Source of the DNA: UBA11889 sp002313255
GTDB lineage: Bacteria > Pseudomonadota > Gammaproteobacteria > Pseudomonadales > Azotimanducaceae
NCBI GenBank assembly: GCA_913045265.1
Contig: CAJWQX010000095.1
Coordinates: 1 to 5,766 of the forward strand
DNA: 5,766 nucleotides
Direction of reading: 5' to 3'
A program made the translations under genes and the position numbers. Below are positions 1 to 5,766 of this stretch, piece after piece (within the stretch, counting starts at the first letter, position 1; each line of letters starts with the position of its first letter). The notes beneath the pieces were generated by a model. The model made no database searches. It was not told the DNA's origin and was given only the letters and a program-made list of their open reading frames with translations.

Positions 1-1954
1 TCCGTAGATTGTCGATCTGGCGGCGTCGGTTGTACGACATGTCGTCGTTCAACCAGGAGATCGTGTTGCCATGCGGTTGCTTCGGTGCGATCGACATTTC
101 GATGAGCCGCACGTCTTCGAAGAGGTGTACGCCGCCGCTATCGGGGTCAAAGCGATCGACCAGGCCGTCGCCATCAGCATCGGCGAGCGAGGCAACTAAG
201 CCGTCACCGTTGCTGTCGACACCGTAGACGCACTCCCACCATTCGGCGGTCGGATCGCTGCAGTAGTTCTGTAAGAGCACACGGGATTCAACGTCACCTT
301 GCGCATTAAGATCGGCGACACCGTCGCCGTCCCAGTCACGGTCGGGGATTCCGTCGCCATTGGCGTCCTGCGCAAAGACGTAGTATTCGCCCGGCTCTTC
401 GAGGTAATCGTAGATGCCGTTGTTGTTGCTATCCGTGTAGCTAAGGTAGCTGTCCGCGGGAAATCCGTTGGATCCATCGGCAAAGGCATGGAATGGGTTG
501 CCAGGGTTTTCGCCGATCACCATGGGCGTGTTCATGCCCATGAGGCTGATCCGGTCCATCTCGTCGAGGTTTCCGACCACGTCACGGGTGCCGTAATCCA
601 TGGTAGAAACCACCAGTTCACCTTTGATCTTGATGTAATCGTTAAGCTCATGCTCGAAGTACGCGAAGGCCTGTTGCTGGTCGCGTTTGGACTCGATGTC
701 TTGGAAGTCGGAGATGACCTGGCGGCAGTCCTGTCGGCTACCACCATACTGTCCTTCAGTCCCTTCGTAAGCCGAGAGGCCCGCAATCTCACCCGTCATA
801 AAGCCGTTGTAGAAATTGCCAGCGGTCGCGTGATCGGTGACGGCCAATCCGCTGAGATAATCCTGGGTTTCAAGTGTTGCGGAAGGGCGAGCGGGATCGC
901 CTAGCGGATTGAGGTGCGGTAAATAAGACGCCCCTGACCCGAACTCAAAACCACAACCGGGGTCGACGTGACGTACCGAGCGGTTTTGTCCGGAGTTATC
1001 AGCGAGTGGTGCGTAGGTGACGTCCTGCATCCATTGGCCCTGATACTGGTACCACGCGCCACCGTTGTACGGCTGCAGAGCTCCGTCGGTACCGCGAACG
1101 GGCACGGACCAATCGCCAGGATTGCCGCGGCCCATTTCGTTATAAGGTGGGAGGTACTGCCCGGTCCAATTCGCCGAACTTTGGATGTAATCTGGGCGAT
1201 CGGTGAGCTTCATCCGCTCGCCATCGCGAATCTCTAGAGCGAAGATGATGCTTGTACGCTCACCCTGGGCGCCGGCTAACAAACTCATCCGCTTTTGTGG
1301 TGCTCCAGCATCGGTCGCTTGCTGGACTTCGTAATTCATCATCAATCCCTCGAAGTTCTTTCGGGGAATCAAGTTGACAACGCCGGATACTGCCTCGGAT
1401 CCGTACAACGCGGAGGCACCATCAAGGATGGTCTCCACACGGCCAATGGCAATACCGGGATAAAGGTTAGTGACGTCCGTTCCGGCACGTCGCGTCCACC
1501 AGCTATAACCGGTGACGTTCGCGGGGACACGATGCGAATCCATCATCGTCATCGTCGCACGGGTACCCAGACCCCGCAGGTTGGCCCATACCTCACCACC
1601 TTGTTGCCAGTTCTGATCGTCACCACCACCGAATTCGAACGGTGCGGCGTTTGCGTTGACTCCGACCTGGAAGGTTTGGTCGAACAGAACATCGCCAAGG
1701 TCAGGGGTTGCTGCCATCTCTAAATCGAGTGAGTCAATGACGTTCATTGGCGAAGGCAAATCAAAGTTGTCTCGCCGGATAAATGAGCCGGTGACAATGA
1801 TCTCCTCTTCGGCGGTGTCGGCGACGCACTCGTCAATATCTTCGTCGAAGATATAACCGGGTAAGCATCGTGCCTCGTCAGCGGCGAACGTGTTACAAAC
1901 GGTTAAACATAAAGCGAGTGAGCACCACTTTAAGAAGGCTCTCGGGTACCACAT
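1..1954 (-). CDS. TonB-dependent outer-membrane receptor with Ca-binding-type repeats, N-terminal 651 codons (partial at window edge)
   Basis: Probable outer-membrane active transporter powered by TonB-ExbB-ExbD; substrate unknown. The frame is open without a stop from the ATG at 1954-1952 to the left edge, so the C-terminus is missing. The start is supported by GGAGAGGAG six bases upstream and by a signal peptide (R5, K9, hydrophobic 10-24, cleavage near TFA-AD at 24-26). An acidic linker with C30 and C43 precedes a TonB-box-like EEEIIVTGS (49-57). The plug spans roughly 65-200 and shows LRGLGTRATMTMMDSHRVP (126-144) and DGASALYGSEAVSGVVN (178-194), typical of plug domains. Barrel sequence follows from about 205. 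Residues 508-607 hold five Asp-rich loops, described separately. C334, C410, C565 and C575 may form disulfides in surface loops. The Sel1-protein gene lies upstream in the same direction. TBDT identity is very secure; the family members I know are usually 700-1100 residues, so perhaps a third is unseen. Confidence 0.95.
   Translation of the reverse strand, partial: MWYPRAFLKWCSLALCLTVCNTFAADEARCLPGYIFDEDIDECVADTAEEEIIVTGSFIRRDNFDLPSPMNVIDSLDLEMAATPDLGDVLFDQTFQVGVNANAAPFEFGGGDDQNWQQGGEVWANLRGLGTRATMTMMDSHRVPANVTGYSWWTRRAGTDVTNLYPGIAIGRVETILDGASALYGSEAVSGVVNLIPRKNFEGLMMNYEVQQATDAGAPQKRMSLLAGAQGERTSIIFALEIRDGERMKLTDRPDYIQSSANWTGQYLPPYNEMGRGNPGDWSVPVRGTDGALQPYNGGAWYQYQGQWMQDVTYAPLADNSGQNRSVRHVDPGCGFEFGSGASYLPHLNPLGDPARPSATLETQDYLSGLAVTDHATAGNFYNGFMTGEIAGLSAYEGTEGQYGGSRQDCRQVISDFQDIESKRDQQQAFAYFEHELNDYIKIKGELVVSTMDYGTRDVVGNLDEMDRISLMGMNTPMVIGENPGNPFHAFADGSNGFPADSYLSYTDSNNNGIYDYLEEPGEYYVFAQDANGDGIPDRDWDGDGVADLNAQGDVESRVLLQNYCSDPTAEWWECVYGVDSNGDGLVASLADADGDGLVDRFDPDSGGVHLFEDVRLIEMSIAPKQPHGNTISWLNDDMSYNRRRQIDNLR
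134..433 (-). repeat. Coding repeats: five EF-hand/thrombospondin-3-like calcium-binding loops
   Basis: Lies within the partial TBDT, residues 508-607. The loops are DSNNNGIYDYLE (508-519), DANGDGIPD (530-538), DWDGDGVAD (540-548), DSNGDGLVA (580-588) and DADGDGLVDRFD (592-603, followed by PDSGG). Loops 1 and 5 fit the 12-residue calcium pattern with acidic or Asn ligands at positions 1, 3, 5, 9 and 12 and Gly at 6. Loops 2 and 3 interlock at a 10-residue step, as in thrombospondin type-3 repeats. Loop 4 has Ala at position 9 and may be weak. C565 and C575 sit between the two groups. Calcium binding is inferred from the pattern. Position within the barrel region suggests a large extracellular loop or insertion, but the topology is not shown directly. 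Confidence 0.8.
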
Positions 1955-1960
1955 AAATTT

Positions 1961-1969
1961 CTCCTCTCC
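1961..1969 (-). promoter_or_regulatory. Strong ribosome binding site of the left TBDT
   Basis: On the minus strand GGAGAGGAG lies six bases (AAATTT) before the ATG at 1954. It contains a near-complete Shine-Dalgarno sequence at good spacing, and it fixes the start of the partial TBDT gene. Confidence 0.85.
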
Positions 1970-2056
1970 ACATGGGCAGGGGTGGGATAGTCACTGTAAA
2001 ATTTTTCTAGCACCGCAAGCAACCCCACGGCACGGACAATCCCCCCTGTAACGGTT

Positions 2057-2085
2057 TAGTTACGCCTTGATACATCAAATGTCAA
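2057..2085 (-). promoter_or_regulatory. Possible sigma70-type promoter for the left TBDT
   Basis: On the minus strand a perfect -35 hexamer TTGACA (2085-2080) is followed after 17 bases by TAACTA (2062-2057), a poor -10 match. Transcription would begin near 2050 and leave a leader of about 95 bases before the ATG at 1954. The perfect -35 and the spacing support it and the weak -10 counts against it, so it may need an activator or be fortuitous. Confidence 0.35.
2067..2078. promoter_or_regulatory. Small palindrome in the promoter spacer, candidate operator
   Basis: TTGAT-AC-ATCAA is a perfect 5-bp inverted repeat with a 2-bp centre. It lies wholly between the proposed -35 and -10 elements of the left TBDT, where a bound regulator would block RNA polymerase. 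A related half-site followed by a different sequence occurs upstream of the Sel1-protein gene (2962-2975). The size is close to what chance allows, so this is only a candidate. Confidence 0.3.
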
Positions 2086-2241
2086 CTTGTATAACGCGGC
2101 GATTTAGGGTTTCAGTCGGAGATGTGGACCAAAGGTTTGAAAGCGACCTAAATCATTGGTCTCGCCGGATTGTCGAGTGCCTTACAATTAACGTTTATAT
2201 GCTTATTGTATTTAGTTGTTAGAGTTTCTTATTCTGAGTAC

Positions 2242-2925
2242 TTACCCGGCTCCGCCGATTTGTTCGACGGCTTCGTCGGCGTTGATGGCGTCACTGAAAT
2301 CCTGATAAATCGATTCGTCCATGAAGCGGCAGGTGAGCTTTTTGAAATGCGTCCCCGCTTTTCGACTCATGTCACACACGACGCGGTTTTCGCGGTTACC
2401 GTATTGCTCGCGGTATTCGTCAATGACCTGCTCAAGGCGAGGGATGTACTCGGGCGGAATCTTGGCCCATTGAGCTCGGTAATAGTTCATGATTTCTGGA
2501 AGCGTGTCAGGGGTTGCAGCGAGCGCAAGCCAAGCGATGGCAGCTTCTGCATCCCTTGGCGTACCGATGCCTTGCTGGAACAGGAAGCCGACGCGCGCTT
2601 GCGCCAAGCGAAAGCCTCGTTTCGCCGCGACCAATAGGTAAGGAAACGATTCAGCGAATTTGCCGCGCCGGTAGAGGAGCGAGCCTTTACTCCGCGCTTT
2701 GTAGGTCTCCAACAGATACTCAAACTGCGGCACCTGCCCTCTGTCGGGCTTGGGTGCAGTCACGATCATCTCTTCGTCGGGCTCTCGATCCAGGTCCAAT
2801 GCGGCGTCTAATGGTTCTTCAATATCTCCAGGCAAGTCTTGGAATAGCGCGCTTTCCGCGGCCGTCGCGATGTGGGTCATGGAGATCAGAAGCAATATCG
2901 ATAAATATTTCAATGTCTTACCCAA
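2242..2925 (-). CDS. Secreted Sel1-repeat (TPR-like) protein with TonB-box-like segment, 227 aa
   Basis: Probable periplasmic protein-interaction protein; no catalytic motif seen. It starts at TTG (2925-2923), the only start codon between an in-frame upstream TGA (2961-2959) and the signal peptide; AGGGA lies about ten bases upstream. K3, K6 and a hydrophobic stretch (8-22) ending THIATAA-E form the signal peptide. An acidic linker (30-52) leads to EEMIVTAP (51-58), which resembles a TonB box although no plug or barrel follows. Residues 82-137 form one partial and one good Sel1 repeat; the core FLFQQGIGTPRDAEAAIAWL (114-133) matches the helix-loop-helix pattern. The C-terminus has VVC (182-184) and TCR (198-200) fifteen residues apart around GTHFKK, a possible disulfide resembling a two-cysteine motif seen in small secreted proteobacterial proteins. 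The left TBDT follows 287 bases downstream in the same direction. Gene reality and Sel1 assignment are good; the role beside the transporter is unknown. Confidence 0.85.
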   Translation of the reverse strand: MGKTLKYLSILLLISMTHIATAAESALFQDLPGDIEEPLDAALDLDREPDEEMIVTAPKPDRGQVPQFEYLLETYKARSKGSLLYRRGKFAESFPYLLVAAKRGFRLAQARVGFLFQQGIGTPRDAEAAIAWLALAATPDTLPEIMNYYRAQWAKIPPEYIPRLEQVIDEYREQYGNRENRVVCDMSRKAGTHFKKLTCRFMDESIYQDFSDAINADEAVEQIGGAG

Positions 2926-3093
2926 ACCTACTGCTTCCCTGCGACGGTATTTCGCAAGTCACCTTGATCGATGTTGACGCTTATCAGTGTACTTGATCTT
3001 GCAATGGCTCCGCATTGGCTCGAATCAATGGCCACGCAGTTGCTCGGCGTTAACATCGAAGCTGTCCGCTTCCCACGAAGTTCGCGGGGGTAT

Positions 3094-3112
3094 TTAGCTT
3101 TGGGTAAGCTAA
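3094..3112. promoter_or_regulatory. Perfect 7-bp inverted repeat, candidate operator
   Basis: TTAGCTT-TGGGT-AAGCTAA has perfect 7-bp arms around a 5-bp centre. It lies about 170 bases before the Sel1-protein start and about 100 bases before the right-facing promoter, a fitting position for a regulator that controls both genes. The arm core TTAGCT recurs in the palindrome TTAGCTAA (3269-3276), between that promoter and the ribosome binding site. It is too short and has no U-run, so it is not a convincing terminator. The regulator family cannot be assigned. Confidence 0.45.
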
Positions 3113-3209
3113 TTCAAACCGGTCGTTAGGGTTAAATTACAGGCTTTTTCCCAACAGGATATATACTTAAGCGCCCCCCGAATAAGCAGATAAATCGTGG
3201 TTTTCAGCT

Positions 3210-3238
3210 TTGACTGGCCCGTGGGAAGGTGGTGTAAT
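3210..3238 (+). promoter_or_regulatory. Sigma70-type promoter of the right TBDT
   Basis: TTGACT (3210-3215, five of six consensus bases) and TGTAAT (3233-3238, five of six) are separated by the ideal 17 bases. Transcription would start near 3245 and give a leader of about 57 bases to the ATG at 3302. This is the best promoter match in the window. Confidence 0.65.
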
Positions 3239-3244
3239 CGGGCC
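3216..3244. promoter_or_regulatory. Inverted repeat bracketing the -10 element, candidate operator
   Basis: GGCCCG (3216-3221) immediately follows the -35 hexamer, and its exact inverted copy CGGGCC (3239-3244) immediately follows the -10 hexamer. The arm centres are 23 bp apart, roughly two helical turns. A dimeric regulator bound here would cover the promoter spacer, -10 and start site. A 17-base loop makes an RNA hairpin less likely, and most of it would lie upstream of the predicted transcript start. Confidence 0.4.
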
Positions 3245-3290
3245 TCTCGACAGTCCTGCCCGCTCAATTTAGCTAAGAAAAGACCAAATC

Positions 3291-3295
3291 AGGAG
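3291..3295 (+). promoter_or_regulatory. Ribosome binding site that fixes the right TBDT start
   Basis: AGGAG lies six bases before the ATG at 3302. The reading frame stays open upstream to a GTG at 3197, but that longer start would put 35 residues before the signal peptide and has no comparable ribosome binding site. The ATG at 3302 is therefore the chosen start. Confidence 0.9.
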
Positions 3296-3301
3296 TTTTC
3301 T

Positions 3302-5764
3302 ATGTTCCGACTGAAAAAACTCAATGCCGCGATGATGGCGGTAGCCGCTAGCACCACGGCGTTCGCTGCTACCGAAATCGAAGAAGTCATCGTCACAGCG
3401 ACAAAGCGTGCATCCAGTGCACAGGAAATCCCAGTCACGGTTAACGTGCTTGACGAAACCACCATGGACGACGTCGCTATCGGTAATTTTGACGACTACG
3501 TACGGCATTTGCCGAATGTATCCTCGGCCAGCGTTGGGCCGGGCCGGGCAACCGTCTACATCAGGGGCATGGCGGTCCAGCCGATTACCGTGTTGCTGTC
3601 GGGAGCACAAGGTACGACCCCGAACGTAGCGCTCTACCTGGACGAACAACCGGTCACGGCACCAGGACGCAACCTCGACGTCTACGCCACCGACCTTCAG
3701 CGTATCGAGGTGTTACCCGGACCGCAGGGCACCTTGTTTGGGGCGAGTTCCCAGGCGGGGACCATCCGACTCATTACCAATAAGCCGCAGGTGGATGCAT
3801 TCGCGACGGGTGCAGATGTCACCATGTCCAACACCAAAGACGGTGACATGAGCACCGCAATCGAAGCGTTCATCAATATTCCGATCAATGATCGGATGGC
3901 CGTTCGAGGTGCTTTCTATTCCGTCAATGAAGGCGGCTACATTGACAATGTCCTCGGATCGTTCACGACAGATCCGGCTGTTAATCCGCTCTCGACAGCA
4001 ACGGCGAGCGCTGTTCGCTACGAAGCTGCCAACAACGGTTCGCTGGTGGAGTCGGATTTTAACGACAGTTATTACAAAGGTGCCCGCATCAGCGGATCGT
4101 ATACGCATTCGCCCGACGAGCGTTGGATGCTGGAAGACGTTGATGTCTTAGTGCAACACACTGCCCAAGAGCTCGGTTCCGATGGCGTGTTTGATTTCGA
4201 CCCCGAGGTCGGCGATCTCGACGTTAACCGCTACTTCCCCGACCGGCTCAGTGACGAGTTTGGCCTAACGAGTTGGACAGTGAGTGGTCGCGTGGGCGCG
4301 CTAGATCTGATGTACAGCGGCGGTTATCTCGATCGAAAAGTCGAGCAAATGGTCGATTACACTGGTTACAACAACTCTGGGGCATGGATTAGTTATTACA
4401 CGTGCACGTACTCGAACCCTGCTTATGTCGTGAATTACGGGGTCGATTCGCGGTTCATTACGCCTGGAGGTCGGGAGTGTCTGAGCCCAGTGAAGGGGGC
4501 CATTTTGCACCAATCGCAGGAGCGTACCACGCACGAATTTCGGTTCACGACGCCGGAAGAGAACCGGATTCGTTTGACGGCTGGCGTGTTTATTGACGAG
4601 TTCGAGATCGAAACCCAAGACGATTACCTATACGAGGCATCGACCGATTTAGGTTTCGTTCGGAATGCGCCAATAGCAGCAGCGGCCCAAGTTAATGCGT
4701 CGACGCGTGCGCCGGGCATTACGTTTTTCAACGATATTCGGCGGACTGAAGAACAGGTCGCGTTTTTCGGCGAGGTGTCGTACGACTTAAGCGATAAGGT
4801 CACCGCGCTGATCGGGATGCGACGCTACGATCTTGAAATTGACTTTGAAGGTTCGTCGAATTTTGGCGACGGAATCTTCCAAGGCTCCCCGGGCGTCGGT
4901 GTGCGGAATACAGACCGAGGCCGTGATTACGACGTCAATGGTGGGCACAGCAAGGCCCCGCGTGAATTCGACGACATCATCACGAAATTTACACTTTCGT
5001 ATAAGCCGAAGGACAATGTCTTGTTGTTTGCGACGATTTCGGAAGGGTACCGGCCAGGCGGATGGAATCGTGGCGGCGGGATCGCGTCGGTGAACCCCGC
5101 ATTTCCGACGGTGACCGCGAACTACAACACCGACGACGTCGATAACATTGAGTTTGGCTGGAAAGCGACATTGGCCGATGGACGCGTCCAGCTCAATGGC
5201 AACGTCTACTTCATCGAGTGGACCAATATGCAAGTAACTCGGTTCGACCCACAGAATGTCTCAATTCTTACCTTTGTTGAAAATGCGGCCGATGCCGACA
5301 TCAAGGGTGTGGAAGCGGACCTGATTTGGAATGTGGATGAGAATTGGACGATCAACGCAGCGATATCCATCAACGACACCGAGCTTACCGATGTCTATGG
5401 CCAAGCGGTTGAACTTGCAGCAGTCGGTAGTCAACTTCCTCTCATGCCAGACCTGCAGACGACCATTCGGGCTCGTCGCGACTGGGTCACCAATGAAGGC
5501 TACGAAGCGTTTGTGCAGTTGGGTCTACAAACTGGAAGCGATAGCTACAGTTCGCTGGTAGCAGTTAACCGCCGCGATCAAGATGCATATGCAACGGTAG
5601 ATCTGTCCATGGGCGTCAGCAAGGACGAGTGGAGTGCAGGCCTCTTTATTGAAAATTTGACCGACGAGCGGGTTGATCAATACATCAATAATCAGGACGA
5701 CATCATGCGGATAACGACAAATCGACCGCTGACCCTCAGTCTCCGTGTCTCCTACGATATCTAG
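3302..5764 (+). CDS. TonB-dependent outer-membrane receptor, complete, 820 aa
   Basis: Outer-membrane active transporter energised through TonB; substrate unknown, since receptors of this type carry iron-siderophores, haem, vitamins or sugars. A signal peptide (K5, K6, hydrophobic 9-22, cleavage near AFA-A at 22-23) leads directly into the TonB box IEEVIVTATKR (26-36). The plug covers roughly 40-165, with QEIPVTV, the YIRGM element, ALYLDEQPV and RIEVLPGPQGTLFGASSQAG (134-153) followed by TIRLITNKP. The remainder is a beta-barrel and includes SEGYRPGG (580-587), a common late-barrel motif. C368 and C393 are the only cysteines and could close an extracellular loop. The C-terminus LSLRVSYDI has the alternating pattern of a last barrel strand but ends in Ile where Phe is usual. 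Length is normal for the family. It has its own promoter, divergent from the Sel1-protein gene. Only two bases follow the stop, so downstream partners are unseen. Confidence 0.96.
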   Translation: MFRLKKLNAAMMAVAASTTAFAATEIEEVIVTATKRASSAQEIPVTVNVLDETTMDDVAIGNFDDYVRHLPNVSSASVGPGRATVYIRGMAVQPITVLLSGAQGTTPNVALYLDEQPVTAPGRNLDVYATDLQRIEVLPGPQGTLFGASSQAGTIRLITNKPQVDAFATGADVTMSNTKDGDMSTAIEAFINIPINDRMAVRGAFYSVNEGGYIDNVLGSFTTDPAVNPLSTATASAVRYEAANNGSLVESDFNDSYYKGARISGSYTHSPDERWMLEDVDVLVQHTAQELGSDGVFDFDPEVGDLDVNRYFPDRLSDEFGLTSWTVSGRVGALDLMYSGGYLDRKVEQMVDYTGYNNSGAWISYYTCTYSNPAYVVNYGVDSRFITPGGRECLSPVKGAILHQSQERTTHEFRFTTPEENRIRLTAGVFIDEFEIETQDDYLYEASTDLGFVRNAPIAAAAQVNASTRAPGITFFNDIRRTEEQVAFFGEVSYDLSDKVTALIGMRRYDLEIDFEGSSNFGDGIFQGSPGVGVRNTDRGRDYDVNGGHSKAPREFDDIITKFTLSYKPKDNVLLFATISEGYRPGGWNRGGGIASVNPAFPTVTANYNTDDVDNIEFGWKATLADGRVQLNGNVYFIEWTNMQVTRFDPQNVSILTFVENAADADIKGVEADLIWNVDENWTINAAISINDTELTDVYGQAVELAAVGSQLPLMPDLQTTIRARRDWVTNEGYEAFVQLGLQTGSDSYSSLVAVNRRDQDAYATVDLSMGVSKDEWSAGLFIENLTDERVDQYINNQDDIMRITTNRPLTLSLRVSYDI

Positions 5765-5766
5765 GG

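Larger units (their letters stand above)
2926..3301. other. Divergent intergenic control region (376 bp)
   Basis: This gap separates the minus-strand Sel1-protein start from the plus-strand TBDT start, so it must hold the promoters for both. I see one good promoter facing right (3210-3238), a perfect 7-bp inverted repeat (3094-3112), an 8-bp palindrome TTAGCTAA (3269-3276) and three short CAATGG/CATTGG motifs (3002-3031). I could not identify a convincing promoter facing left. No RNA gene or rho-independent terminator was recognised, and no small ORF with a convincing ribosome binding site. Confidence 0.7.

Noticed and set aside
299..904. Plus-strand open frame of 201 codons, rich in Val
   Set aside because: It is antisense to the left TBDT. 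Its Val runs are the complement of the Asp codons (GAC) in the receptor, and it has no recognisable domain.
1886..1906. Lipoprotein lipobox (LTVC, residues 17-20) in the left TBDT signal peptide
   Set aside because: Val at -1 does not fit the lipobox rule (Gly, Ala or Ser), and a normal signal peptidase I site TFA-AD follows.
1768..2170. 12-bp direct repeat GTCTCGCCGGAT (about 1768 and 2159)
   Set aside because: One copy is inside coding sequence and the other in an intergenic region, with no flanking similarity or mobile-element features, so it is most likely chance.
2152..2241. Rho-independent terminator after the Sel1-protein gene
   Set aside because: The sequence after the stop is AT-rich with no GC-rich stem plus U-run. 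The best hairpin (around 2143-2167) has a bulge and weak arms.
2170..2996. Two long plus-strand open frames (2170-2637 and 2514-2996) over the Sel1-protein gene
   Set aside because: Both are antisense to a gene with a clear signal peptide and Sel1 repeats. They show no domain and no convincing ribosome binding site.
3137..3167. TATATACT (3160-3167) as a -10 element upstream of the right TBDT
   Set aside because: The AT-rich hexamer is good, but no acceptable -35 lies 16-18 bases upstream (TTACAG is poor). The promoter at 3210-3238 fits much better.
3197..3301. 35-residue N-terminal extension of the right TBDT from a GTG at 3197
   Set aside because: It would bury the signal peptide, overlaps the best promoter, and has no good ribosome binding site, whereas the ATG at 3302 has AGGAG six bases upstream.

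Overview
The window looks like part of a Gram-negative proteobacterial chromosome. Two of its three genes encode outer-membrane TonB-dependent transporters (TBDTs), and all three products carry Sec-type signal peptides. The TonB-box style (IEEVIVTATKR, EEEIIVTGS), moderate GC content and use of TTG/ATG starts fit a free-living, probably aquatic gammaproteobacterium. That placement is an inference; no rRNA or housekeeping marker is present.

Layout. (1) Positions 1-1954, minus strand: the first 651 codons of a large TBDT that runs off the left edge. It reads as one uninterrupted frame from an ATG with a strong ribosome binding site. Its most unusual feature is a cluster of five Asp/Asn/Gly-rich, calcium-binding-type (EF-hand/thrombospondin-3-like) loops inside the barrel region. 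(2) Positions 1955-2241: a 287-bp spacer with a possible promoter and a small palindrome lying between its -35 and -10 elements. (3) Positions 2242-2925, minus strand: a 227-residue secreted Sel1-repeat protein with a TonB-box-like EEMIVTAP segment and a C-terminal two-cysteine motif. (4) Positions 2926-3301: a 376-bp divergent control region with a good sigma70-type promoter for the right-hand gene, bracketed by an inverted repeat, plus another 7-bp inverted repeat and short repeated motifs. (5) Positions 3302-5764, plus strand: a complete 820-residue TBDT whose stop codon lies two bases before the right edge.

Working together: the secreted Sel1 protein lies upstream of and in the same direction as the first TBDT, and the second TBDT is divergent from both. 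This suggests a nutrient-uptake locus in which two outer-membrane transporters and a periplasmic accessory protein are expressed under related conditions. The transported substrate cannot be read from the sequence. No degradative enzyme, ABC or inner-membrane transporter, sigma/anti-sigma pair or regulator gene is visible to identify it. No tRNA, rRNA, mobile element or CRISPR array was found.
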